Source of the DNA: Algoriphagus limi | GTDB lineage: Bacteria; Bacteroidota; Bacteroidia; Cytophagales; Cyclobacteriaceae | Assembly: GCF_024919275.1 (NCBI RefSeq) | Contig: NZ_JANWGH010000002.1 | Location: 248,001 to 312,000, forward strand | Reading direction: 5' to 3' | Length of the DNA: 64,000 bases | Part shown: in pieces, positions 27,101-35,271 of the stretch | Layout of the letters: every line of letters starts with the position of its first letter | Position numbering within the stretch: the first letter of the stretch is position 1 | Translations under genes and position numbers: made by a program | Notes under the pieces: generated by a model | What the model saw: the letters and a program-made list of their open reading frames with translations, nothing else | Databases searched by the model: none | Told to the model about the DNA's origin: nothing

Positions 27101-28455
27101 CCTCTATTTTTCTTATACCATTCCTGAAAAGATTCCTTTGGAGCTTCGGGTAGATCCCTGTTTTTACCCCATACATTCAGAGGATTATAAATCAATCCTT
27201 TCGGAAGAAGCTTGATCGCTTTTCTCATAGTAGACCCTGAAATCTTATAAGCCAAAGGGCTTTTGAAAATTCCACTGGCCAATTTCATTGAAAGTCCCTT
27301 GCCAAATTCCCCGTGATGCTTGGTGATTTCCTGTCTCCACTCATAGAGCTGTTCGTGGATATTGATCTTGACAGGACAGACATCCGAACAACTTCCGCAA
27401 AGAGTAGAAGCAAATGGAAGCGTACTGTATTTTTTCATATCCAAGCCAGGAGAAAGGATGGATCCAATCGGCCCCGGAACAGTGCTTCCATAGCTGTAGC
27501 CTCCACTTCTTCGATAGATAGGGCAGGTATTCATACAGGCTCCGCAGCGTATACACTTCAGCGAATTCCTGAATTTCTCACGGGCTAATTGAAGACTTCT
27601 TCCATTATCGACAAGCACCAAATGGATTTCTTTTCCTTTGGCAGGGCTTCTAAAATGCGAATTGTAGTTGGTAATGGGTTGTCCAGTTGCTGACCGAGCT
27701 AATAAGCGTAGGAAAACTCCCAAATCCTTTCTTCTCGGAATGATCTTCTCGATTCCCATACAAGCGATGTGTACATCTGCCAGATGCACTCCCATATCAG
27801 CATTCCCCTCGTTGGTGCATACTACAAATTCACCCGTCTCTGCAACGCCGAAATTCACCCCAGTAATGGCGACTTTGGAACCCAAAAACTTTTCTCTCAA
27901 ATGAAGCCTAGCAGCATTGGTTAGGTAAGAAGGATCTTCATTTCCTTTTTCGGTTTGCAATTTCTCATGAAAAAGTGCTGAAATATCCCGCTTTTTCAAG
28001 TGAATTGCCGGCATGACGATATGACTCGGGGGTTGCTGAAGAAATTGGACTATTCGCTCTCCCAAATCCGTATCTACTACCTCCACCCCATTCTTTTCCA
28101 AATAAGGATTCAAGTGACATTCCTCGGTAAGAATGGATTTACTCTTGACGATAGCCTGGCAATTCTTTTCCTGAAGAATTCCTAAGACAATTTGATTATG
28201 TTCCTCAGCGTCCTTGGCCCAATGGACCTTAATACCATTTTTTTGAGCATTTGCCTCAAAATTCTCTAAATAGACATCGAGATTGGAAAGGACCTTATCC
28301 TTGATTTGGGAGGCAAGGTTTCGTAATTCTTCCCATTCTGGGATAGTCTTACTGATGGCATCCCGCTTTTCACGAACCATCCAAAGCGTCTCATCATGCC
28401 AAAGGGAATTAGCTTGATCCTTCAGAAACTGGCTTGCGGCTTTAGGATGACTCAT
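27097..28455 (-). CDS. lutB: L-lactate utilisation iron-sulfur protein LutB
   Basis: LutB carries electrons in the LutABC lactate oxidation complex. The 452-residue product has an N-terminal LUD domain (about 60-300, VAITGVNFGVAETGEFVVCTNEGN), two cluster motifs of the 4Fe-4S ferredoxin type (CIRCGACMNTCP and CGSCSDVCPVKI, about 310-375) and a C-terminal tail (DUF3390-like) ending in a predicted helix. It overlaps lutA and lutC by four bases each, indicating translational coupling. Confidence 0.94.
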   Translation of the reverse strand: MSHPKAASQFLKDQANSLWHDETLWMVREKRDAISKTIPEWEELRNLASQIKDKVLSNLDVYLENFEANAQKNGIKVHWAKDAEEHNQIVLGILQEKNCQAIVKSKSILTEECHLNPYLEKNGVEVVDTDLGERIVQFLQQPPSHIVMPAIHLKKRDISALFHEKLQTEKGNEDPSYLTNAARLHLREKFLGSKVAITGVNFGVAETGEFVVCTNEGNADMGVHLADVHIACMGIEKIIPRRKDLGVFLRLLARSATGQPITNYNSHFRSPAKGKEIHLVLVDNGRSLQLAREKFRNSLKCIRCGACMNTCPIYRRSGGYSYGSTVPGPIGSILSPGLDMKKYSTLPFASTLCGSCSDVCPVKINIHEQLYEWRQEITKHHGEFGKGLSMKLASGIFKSPLAYKISGSTMRKAIKLLPKGLIYNPLNVWGKNRDLPEAPKESFQEWYKKNRG

Positions 28456-29210
28456 GAGATGGCTTGGTTTAGAATTTCTGCCACATGCATAAATTTCAGG
28501 CTGCTCCCTTCTCTATCTGCAATTCCTTGGAGATGCATCAGACAGGACATATCCCCTCCAGTCACTATTTCCACTTGATGAGATTGATGATCTTGTAAGC
28601 GATCCCTTCCCATTTGCACGGAAAGTGCTTCCTCTGTCACGGAAAAAGTACCTCCGAAACCGCAGCACTCATCAACTCGGCTTAGTTCAACCCACTCCAG
28701 TCCTTCTAGGTTTTGTAGAAGTTGTTTGGCCTTATTGAAAGGAGTAACGTTCATCTCAGAACTGGAAGCCAAGCGAAGTCCCCGCAATCCATGGCAAGAA
28801 GAATGAAATCCAACTTTCTTTGGAAAAGATCCTTTCAAGGAATCTACTTTTAGAACATCCGTCAAGAATTCTGTCAATTCATAGATTCGATCATTTACTC
28901 GACTTTGCTCGTGCTCCATGTCGGAAAGCTTTGGGAAATGCTCTTTTACATGCAAAACGCAACTTCCGGAAGGAGCGACGATGTAGTCAAACTGTTTGAA
29001 TAATTCCAAGAAATGACGGCTAGATCCTTCTGTATCCCGCTCATATCCAGAGTTGGCCAATGGCTGCCCACAGCAGGTTTGACCCAAGGGATAGCTCACC
29101 TTGCAGCCCAATTTTTCCAATAATTCCAAGGTAGCGATCGCCACTTGGGGAAAAAATTGATCCACATAGCAGGGGATAAAAAGGCCGATTTCGGGTTGAC
29201 TTTTTTTCAT
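28452..29210 (-). CDS. lutA: L-lactate utilisation protein LutA (CCG-domain)
   Basis: LutA is the subunit with two cysteine-rich CCG domains in the LutABC complex. The 252-residue product shows the first domain from CYVDQFFPQ to TCCGQPLANSG and the second from FHSSCHGLRGL to DECCGFGGTFS. As first gene it sets the operon start; no strong TAnnTTTG promoter or regulator gene (LutR or LutP) is visible near it. The expected physiology is growth on or detoxification of L-lactate. Confidence 0.94.
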   Translation of the reverse strand: MKKSQPEIGLFIPCYVDQFFPQVAIATLELLEKLGCKVSYPLGQTCCGQPLANSGYERDTEGSSRHFLELFKQFDYIVAPSGSCVLHVKEHFPKLSDMEHEQSRVNDRIYELTEFLTDVLKVDSLKGSFPKKVGFHSSCHGLRGLRLASSSEMNVTPFNKAKQLLQNLEGLEWVELSRVDECCGFGGTFSVTEEALSVQMGRDRLQDHQSHQVEIVTGGDMSCLMHLQGIADREGSSLKFMHVAEILNQAIS

Positions 29211-29400
29211 TTTATTTTTTAAGACTCAATCCCTATCGCTATATGGTGGGGGCTCAAGTCAAGAAAAACTAAGAAAGCGAATTTTAATTAAAAACCCAGA
29301 TAAATTAACCTCCTTCCCTAACCTGCTTGGATGAATAAATGGGATATTGGTGGATATCAGTTTTTCAAAAGGAGATTAGGGGTTAACCTAATATTTTAAA

Positions 29401-30543
29401 TTACTCTGAAAGAAACTCCTTCAGTCCAATTGCCAAAACATTCTCAGAAATCGGAAATTCTCCTTCAATTCGACAAATAACAAAGCCTTCCCGAGCCCCA
29501 GTATCCTCCATAGATATTCTTAAGCCTTTGGTCAATTTCGGAGAAAGTGTGTTTTTGATTTCAATTGCGCGTTGTACTTCCCCATTTTTAACAAGTAAGA
29601 GATCACATTCTGCACCTTGATGAGTACGATAAAAAAAATACTCGTACTCCTCTCCTTTTGATGCAATAATTTGCTCAATTACAAATCCTTCCCAAGAAGA
29701 TCCAATTTCAATTCGATTTTGCAATTGAACCATGGAATCAATACCGATTAGGGAATGAAGTAGCCCGGTATCTCGAATATAAACCTTGGGTGATTTAACT
29801 AACCTTTTTTTAATATTTTGGTGAAATGGGCGAAGAACTCGAATCATAAACGAACCCTCCAAATATTCTAAATAACGATTGACAGTTGGACGAGTAACTC
29901 CTAAAGCCCTTGCAAAACTTTCCCCATTCCAAATTCCTCCTTGTGCATGAGCCAACATTCTCCAAAAACGCTCTACCAGTCTCGGATCAGTACTCAATCC
30001 AATCTGAGCCAAGTCTCGCTCCAGATAAGTCTTGATGTAATTTTGCCTCCAGAGCTGAGACTCCCTTTCGCTCTTTGCTAAAAATGAAAGCGGAAAGCCA
30101 CCCCGTATCCAGAGCTTCTCATCCTCATCTTGTTCTACTTCATCAAGAAAAAAGGGCGTTAGTTCCAAATAACCAATTCTCCCTGCTAAAGAATCAGCAC
30201 TCTTTCGAATTAAATCAGGAGATGCCGAACCCAGGATAATAAATCGACCCGGAACACGTCGCTCATCAATTAAGCTTCGCAACTCTGAAAAAAGCTCAGG
30301 CATAAGTTGGATCTCATCCAAAATGACTGTTTTTTCTGCATGTGTTTTTAAAAATAGTTCAGGGTCCATCAATTTAGCACGATCAGAAGCTTTTTCAAGA
30401 TCGAGATATAGGCTTTCCTTTTCAAAATCCAGGGGTTTGACTAAGGTAGTCTTCCCCACCTGCCGAGGCCCCAAAAGCCCTACAGCGGGGAAAATCGAAA
30501 GATACTCCTGTAAAAGCGAAACAATTTTTCGGTTCTTCACCAT
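29401..30543 (-). CDS. AAA ATPase with DUF4143 C-terminal domain
   Basis: This 380-residue protein has an AAA_14-type ATPase domain (about 18-150: Walker A GPRQVGKTT, Walker B VILDEIQ, LGSAS), a winged-helix segment (about 205-250, FARALGVTRPTVNRYLEYL), and a DUF4143 region with a PD-(D/E)XK nuclease-like core: Glu in SSWEGFVIEQI, Asp in GAECDLLL and Glu-x-Lys in AIEIKNTL. Such genes are common and often multicopy in Bacteroidota and Archaea, and their function is unknown. It stands alone. Two 39-bp palindromic repeats lie at its 5' end, the nearer covering the start codon, which suggests self-control. Whether it is a nuclease is inferred from the residues only. Confidence 0.85.
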   Translation of the reverse strand: MVKNRKIVSLLQEYLSIFPAVGLLGPRQVGKTTLVKPLDFEKESLYLDLEKASDRAKLMDPELFLKTHAEKTVILDEIQLMPELFSELRSLIDERRVPGRFIILGSASPDLIRKSADSLAGRIGYLELTPFFLDEVEQDEDEKLWIRGGFPLSFLAKSERESQLWRQNYIKTYLERDLAQIGLSTDPRLVERFWRMLAHAQGGIWNGESFARALGVTRPTVNRYLEYLEGSFMIRVLRPFHQNIKKRLVKSPKVYIRDTGLLHSLIGIDSMVQLQNRIEIGSSWEGFVIEQIIASKGEEYEYFFYRTHQGAECDLLLVKNGEVQRAIEIKNTLSPKLTKGLRISMEDTGAREGFVICRIEGEFPISENVLAIGLKEFLSE

Positions 30544-30577
30544 GAAAATCGAATACTTGACTTACATTTTTCATGGT
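30539..30577. repeat. 39-bp palindromic repeat, copy 1 (covers the DUF4143 gene start)
   Basis: Arms ACCATGAAAA (30539-30548) and TTTTCATGGT (30568-30577) pair perfectly around 19 bases. On the minus strand the second arm reads TTTTCATGGT and includes the ATG start of the DUF4143 ATPase gene. It matches copy 2 at 31 of 39 positions, counted by eye. Confidence 0.85.
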
Positions 30578-30611
30578 AAAAGTAAATATATAAATCTAGA
30601 ATTCAAATATT

Positions 30612-30656
30612 TTTACCATGAAATTCGAAAGTATAATTTACGTTTTTCATGGTAAA
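30612..30656. repeat. 39-bp palindromic repeat, copy 2 (with 3-bp longer arms)
   Basis: Arms TTTACCATGAAA (30612-30623) and TTTCATGGTAAA (30645-30656) pair perfectly around 21 bases. The 39-bp core, 30615-30653, is 76 bases from copy 1, in the same orientation. TCGAA and TTAC are shared in both cores. Confidence 0.85.
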
Positions 30657-30764
30657 TTGAATTGAGACGGTGGATTTTTATTGGTGCACCAGAGCCTTTT
30701 ACACAGTTGATTTCCACAGCTAGGGTTTTAACACTAAATTCGGCATTCAATGAAATAAATTCTT

Positions 30765-33296
30765 ATGCAAAAAAGATTACTCTTCACGCTACTCAGCTTG
30801 GTAAGCTGGACTTTTGTCCAAGCCCAAATCCAGACTCCCGAGCAGTTTCTTGGCTACAAACCCGGCGATCGCTTCACCCCTCATCACCGCATGGTGGATT
30901 ATTTCGAGCATATCGCAGCCAATAATCCTAATGTAAAATTGGTGCAGTACGGCGAAACCAATGAAAAAAGACCGCTTTTCGTGGCAATTCTTTCCAGCCC
31001 TGAAAACATGGCAAAGTTGGAAGAAATCCGCGAGGACAATCTGAAAAGAGCCGGAATCATGGATGGCACCCCAAGCACTTCAATACCTATCAATTGGATG
31101 TCCTTCAACGTGCACGGAAATGAATCCGTGGGAATGGAAGCTGCCATTTCAACCATCTATACCCTAGCTAATCCAACTAATAGTAAGTCACAAGAATGGT
31201 TGAAAAACCAAGTGGTGATCATTGATCCTTGTATCAATCCAGATGGTCGGGATCGCTACGCCATGTGGTACAATCAAAAAATGAACACTATTCTTCAGCC
31301 TGATCTTCAGTCAGTGGAGCACAACGAGCCTTGGCCAGGTGGTCGTGCAAACCACTACCTTTTCGATCTAAACCGTGACTGGGCCTGGCAGGTACAAGTG
31401 GAATCTCAGCAACGCTTAAAAATCTATCAGCAATGGATGCCTCAGTTGCATTTGGATTTCCATGAGCAGGGAATCAATAATCCTTTCTATATGGCTCCAG
31501 CTGCCGAACCTTTGCATGAGCAATTGACGGAATGGCAGCATGAGTTTCAGGATATTTTCGGAAAGAATACCGCGAAATATTTTGATGAAATGGGGCGATT
31601 CTATTTCACGAAGGAGCGTTTTGACTTGCTCTATCCATCTTATGGCGACACTTATCCTATGTATAACGGCGCCATCGGTATGACCATCGAGCAGGGAGGC
31701 GGTGGCCGAGCAGGACGCGGAGGCTTCAATGCGATTGGAGATACGGTTACCCTCAGCTATCGAATCGAAGGTCACTACACCGCAGCCATGTCTGCAGTGG
31801 AAGTTACCAGCTCGCATGCAGATCGGCTTTTGGAGGAGTATAGTCAGTATTTTCAGGAAAATTCAAGCAATCCAAAAGGCAAATACAAAAGCTTTGTGAT
31901 TAAGGGTGACAGCAACCCAGCGCAAGTTTCTAAGTTGCTCGAATTACTGGATAAAAATGGAATCCACTATGGACAAGCAGGAAGCAGATCAGGTCTTCGT
32001 GGCTATGAATACCAAAGCGGAAAAAACACCACTTTCTCCACCAGCGAGGAAGATATTGTCGTGTCTGCTTATCAGCCAAAAGCCGTTTTGACGCAGGTGT
32101 TCTTCGAGCCTAACCCTCAGTTGAATGACAGTATTACCTACGATATCACCAGTTGGGCGCTGCCTTATGCCTACAATGTAAAAGCCTATGCTTTGGAAAC
32201 TCGCTTGGATCCGTCGAAGGAATTTGAAGCAGCAGCATTTTCACCAAATACCGCTGGAAAAACTCCGGTAGCCTACATTGCATCATGGGAAGGAACACGA
32301 GATGCGGCATTTTTGGCGGCCTTGTTGAAGGAAGGAATCCGAGTAAAATACCCTGAATTTCCATTTAAAACCGAAGGAAAAAGCTTTCCAGCTGGAACCC
32401 TTTTAATTACCAAAGGTGGAAATGAATATATCGCTGATTTTGATAAAAAAGTGACCGAAACAGCCAACAAATTTGGTATCAAGCTGGGAACTACTATGAC
32501 CGGCTATATGGAAGAAGGAAAAGATTTCGGTTCTCCAAATATCCGAGTAATCCAAGCACCGAAAGTGGCTTTGGCTGGAGGTGAAGGAACTTCTTCCTTG
32601 AACTACGGGGAAATCTGGCACTTTTTCGAAAAGGAGTTGGATTATCCTTTGGTCAATTTGGAAATGCAAAATCTGGGTCGTTATGATCTCAGCAAGTATG
32701 ATGTGTTGATTCTACCTTCTACTTGGGGTGGCGGTCTCAGCAAAGCTGCAGAAGAAAGAGTCCTTGATTGGGTACGTGCCGGAGGAAAGCTAATCGCTAT
32801 CGATGGAGCCTTGAATCTTTTCGCGAACAAAGAAGGATTTGATCTGAAAACCTTCGATTCTGAAGAGGAAGAAAAAGAAGCCAAAAAAGCGGCTGAAAAC
32901 CTCGCCAAAGAAGAACGACTTGCTCCTTACTTACAGGAAGAACGCTTGGCAATTGCAGGAGGAACAGCTGGAGCCATTTATCAAGTAGATATGGATGAAA
33001 CCCATCCATTAGGATATGGCACGCTTGGGAAATACTATACCCTGAAAAACAATTCCAATAAATATGCATACCTGACAGATGGGGTTAATGCCGGTAAAAT
33101 CAGCTCTAACGATTCCTATCGAACAGGTTATATAGGCTACAAAATCAAATCTCAAATGGGTGAATCCATGGCTATTGGTGTGGAACCCAAAGGAAGAGGA
33201 GAGCTCATTTACTTTGTAGATAATCCGATTTTCCGAGGATTCTGGGAATCAGGAAAATTAGTCCTTAGCAATGCCATCTTTATGGTAGGACAATAG
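30765..33296 (+). CDS. Secreted M14-family zinc carboxypeptidase
   Basis: The 843-residue product has a signal peptide (1-20, TFVQAQ) and an M14 catalytic domain at about 40-370. The zinc ligands appear as HxxE in VHGNESVG and a later His in LHLDFHEQG; the catalytic Glu is probably in MTIEQGGGGR. A glutamine-amidotransferase-like region (about 600-700, VLILPSTWGGGLSKAAEERVLDWVRAGGKLIAID) and a beta-rich end follow, the layout of long Bacteroidota M14 peptidases. It is expected to be exported to the periplasm or cell surface and to trim C-terminal residues from peptides. No type IX C-terminal signal is recognised. Confidence 0.9.
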   Translation: MQKRLLFTLLSLVSWTFVQAQIQTPEQFLGYKPGDRFTPHHRMVDYFEHIAANNPNVKLVQYGETNEKRPLFVAILSSPENMAKLEEIREDNLKRAGIMDGTPSTSIPINWMSFNVHGNESVGMEAAISTIYTLANPTNSKSQEWLKNQVVIIDPCINPDGRDRYAMWYNQKMNTILQPDLQSVEHNEPWPGGRANHYLFDLNRDWAWQVQVESQQRLKIYQQWMPQLHLDFHEQGINNPFYMAPAAEPLHEQLTEWQHEFQDIFGKNTAKYFDEMGRFYFTKERFDLLYPSYGDTYPMYNGAIGMTIEQGGGGRAGRGGFNAIGDTVTLSYRIEGHYTAAMSAVEVTSSHADRLLEEYSQYFQENSSNPKGKYKSFVIKGDSNPAQVSKLLELLDKNGIHYGQAGSRSGLRGYEYQSGKNTTFSTSEEDIVVSAYQPKAVLTQVFFEPNPQLNDSITYDITSWALPYAYNVKAYALETRLDPSKEFEAAAFSPNTAGKTPVAYIASWEGTRDAAFLAALLKEGIRVKYPEFPFKTEGKSFPAGTLLITKGGNEYIADFDKKVTETANKFGIKLGTTMTGYMEEGKDFGSPNIRVIQAPKVALAGGEGTSSLNYGEIWHFFEKELDYPLVNLEMQNLGRYDLSKYDVLILPSTWGGGLSKAAEERVLDWVRAGGKLIAIDGALNLFANKEGFDLKTFDSEEEEKEAKKAAENLAKEERLAPYLQEERLAIAGGTAGAIYQVDMDETHPLGYGTLGKYYTLKNNSNKYAYLTDGVNAGKISSNDSYRTGYIGYKIKSQMGESMAIGVEPKGRGELIYFVDNPIFRGFWESGKLVLSNAIFMVGQ

Positions 33297-33309
33297 GTTT
33301 TAGTAGCAA

Positions 33310-33330
33310 GTATCTGGTATCTAGTATCAA
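33310..33330. repeat. Three tandem heptamers GTATCWR
   Basis: GTATCTG, GTATCTA and GTATCAA follow each other without gaps just downstream of the M14 gene and before its terminator. Confidence 0.5.
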
Positions 33331-33331
33331 G

Positions 33332-33370
33332 AAGCCGGCTCCGATTTATCAGGGTCGGCTTTTTTATTTT
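33332..33370 (+). terminator. Intrinsic terminator after the M14 gene
   Basis: AAGCCGGC (33332-33339) pairs with GTCGGCTT (33354-33361, one G-T pair), followed by TTTTTATTTT. Confidence 0.75.
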
Positions 33371-33472
33371 TTGTTAGAAAAGGATTTCGGCCAAATTTCA
33401 CTCCTACCTATTGATTTTCAAGATTTTTCCCTATTTTTTCAAAATGATACAATAAACCTAACCCTTGACCAT

Positions 33473-35128
33473 ATGAATACCAATCGTAGAGAATTTTTCA
33501 AAAAAGTAGGCGTAGGCACTTTAGCTGCTTCGGTGCCTTTTGTCCATTCCGCTCAGGCTCGTTCCGCACAGTCCCAATCATCTGATGATCAGTTTCTTCA
33601 AATAGGAGACAATATTGCCATCACGGACACCGACTTTGGAAAAGTTAGAGGCTTTATTCTTAATGGGGTTTATACCTTTTTGGGTATCCCCTATGGAGCA
33701 GATACCTCTGGCGCAAACCGATTCATGGCCCCTAAAAAGCCAGAGCCTTGGACAGAAATAAGACCCACTCTATGGTGGGGAAATACAGCTCCTCAGATCA
33801 TGGATAACCGCTATGCCAATGTCCACTATTCATTTGCCGACCATTGGAATTATGATGATGTAAGCGAGGATTGTCTTCGATTAAATGTTTGGACCAATGG
33901 CTTGGCAGGAGGCAAAAAGCGCCCGGTTATGGTTTGGCTTCATGGAGGAGGATTCACTAACGGAAACGGAATTGAGCAAGATGGCTACCATGGAGAAAAC
34001 ATTGCTAAAAACGGAGATATCGTATTCGTTTCTATCAATCACCGATTAGGACCAATTGGGTTTACGGACCTTTCTGGTGTAGGAGGTGATAAGTATAAAG
34101 ACTCCGGAAATGTAGGGATGCTCGACATCATTTTTGCCTTGGAATGGGTTCGGGACAATATTGCAAACTTTGGCGGTGATCCTGAGAATGTAACTATCAT
34201 GGGACAATCAGGTGGAGGTGCTAAAGTAACCTGTATCATGGCCATGCCTGCTTCCCAAGGAATCGTTCACAAGGGAGTAGCGCTAAGTGGAAGTATGCTT
34301 TCTGCAAATGATAAAGAATACGCACAAACACTTGGAAAATATGTGATGGAAGCGGCAGGCTTAACACCTGCAACACTCGACAAACTTCATGATTTAAGCT
34401 GGAGGGAATATCTAGATGTGGCCTACGTTGCATTGGAGCGGATGCGGAAAGAATTCCCTCAACCGGGATTCCGGGGAGGATTTGGCCCAGTGGCTGATGG
34501 GCTGCACATTCCAAAGGGTGAGTTTTTCAGTGAAACTTCCGCTCATGCATCCAATATGCCTTTGATGATTTGTACGACTTTCCATGAGTGGAATCCAACC
34601 CGAACCAATGCAGAACTTGAAAAAATCGATTGGGCTGGGGTAGTTGAACAACTAAAAGGCAGATTTGGGGATAAATCCGAAGAAATCCTAACAGCCTATA
34701 GGAAAGATTTCCCAGAAGCTTCACCTGCTGATCTTTGGGCGATGATTTTATCGAATCGCCAAGGAGCCATCAATACTGCCAATGCCAAGTCCAAACAAAA
34801 CGCTCCGGTTTACCTGGCTTGGTTTGGATGGGAACCTAATTTGTACGATGGTAGAATGAAGGCATTCCACTGTATTGATATTTGTTTCTGGTACCAAAAC
34901 ACAGACCGCATGTACACGCATACAGGTGGTGGAGCAAGACCGCGAAATCTATCTGATAAGATGTCTGCTTCACTCCTAGCCTTTATGCGAACAGGCAATC
35001 CGAATGCAGGAGCTCTTCCGGAATGGCCAAGCTATTCAGCATCAAATGGGGAGACTATGATCCTGAATGATACCTGTCAGGTCAAAAACAAACCTGACGG
35101 AAATGGGCTTGCCGCTTTGAACGCTTAA
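33473..35128 (+). CDS. Tat-exported type-B carboxylesterase
   Basis: Type-B carboxylesterases hydrolyse carboxylic esters. The frame is open from 33371, but the ATG at 33473 gives MNTNRREFFKKVGVGTLAAS, a twin-arginine signal, so this start is used (551 residues). Domain marks are the early GIPYG, the Cys-containing SEDCLRLNVW, the oxyanion-hole WLHGGGFTNGN and the nucleophile GQSGGG with Ser246; a catalytic His is likely in AFHCIDICFWYQ. Export by Tat suggests a folded enzyme in the periplasm. It stands between two terminators, and its substrate is unknown. Confidence 0.88.
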   Translation: MNTNRREFFKKVGVGTLAASVPFVHSAQARSAQSQSSDDQFLQIGDNIAITDTDFGKVRGFILNGVYTFLGIPYGADTSGANRFMAPKKPEPWTEIRPTLWWGNTAPQIMDNRYANVHYSFADHWNYDDVSEDCLRLNVWTNGLAGGKKRPVMVWLHGGGFTNGNGIEQDGYHGENIAKNGDIVFVSINHRLGPIGFTDLSGVGGDKYKDSGNVGMLDIIFALEWVRDNIANFGGDPENVTIMGQSGGGAKVTCIMAMPASQGIVHKGVALSGSMLSANDKEYAQTLGKYVMEAAGLTPATLDKLHDLSWREYLDVAYVALERMRKEFPQPGFRGGFGPVADGLHIPKGEFFSETSAHASNMPLMICTTFHEWNPTRTNAELEKIDWAGVVEQLKGRFGDKSEEILTAYRKDFPEASPADLWAMILSNRQGAINTANAKSKQNAPVYLAWFGWEPNLYDGRMKAFHCIDICFWYQNTDRMYTHTGGGARPRNLSDKMSASLLAFMRTGNPNAGALPEWPSYSASNGETMILNDTCQVKNKPDGNGLAALNA

Positions 35129-35136
35129 AATATTAA

Positions 35137-35167
35137 AAAGCTGTTCCTGAGAGGGAGCAGCTTTTTT
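35137..35167 (+). terminator. Intrinsic terminator after the carboxylesterase gene
   Basis: AAAGCTGTTCC pairs with GGGAGCAGCTTT (one G-T pair) around TGAGA, followed by a T-run. Confidence 0.8.
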
Positions 35168-35271
35168 CTTTATTTCAAACGGTTTCCAAGATTTTTCCTT
35201 GATTTTTTATCCAAGAGGGCACCATTTCCCATTCCTTTTCCCATAAATTAGGCGCTCTCAAATCAAAGACT

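Noticed and set aside
29401..30543. DUF4143 ATPase as part of a defence island or toxin-antitoxin pair
   Set aside because: Neighbours are lutABC and a peptidase; no restriction, CRISPR or partner gene is near.
33371..33472. N-terminal extension of the carboxylesterase frame (TTG start at 33371)
   Set aside because: The TTG lies in the T-rich tail of the preceding terminator, and the ATG at 33473 gives a clear twin-arginine signal.
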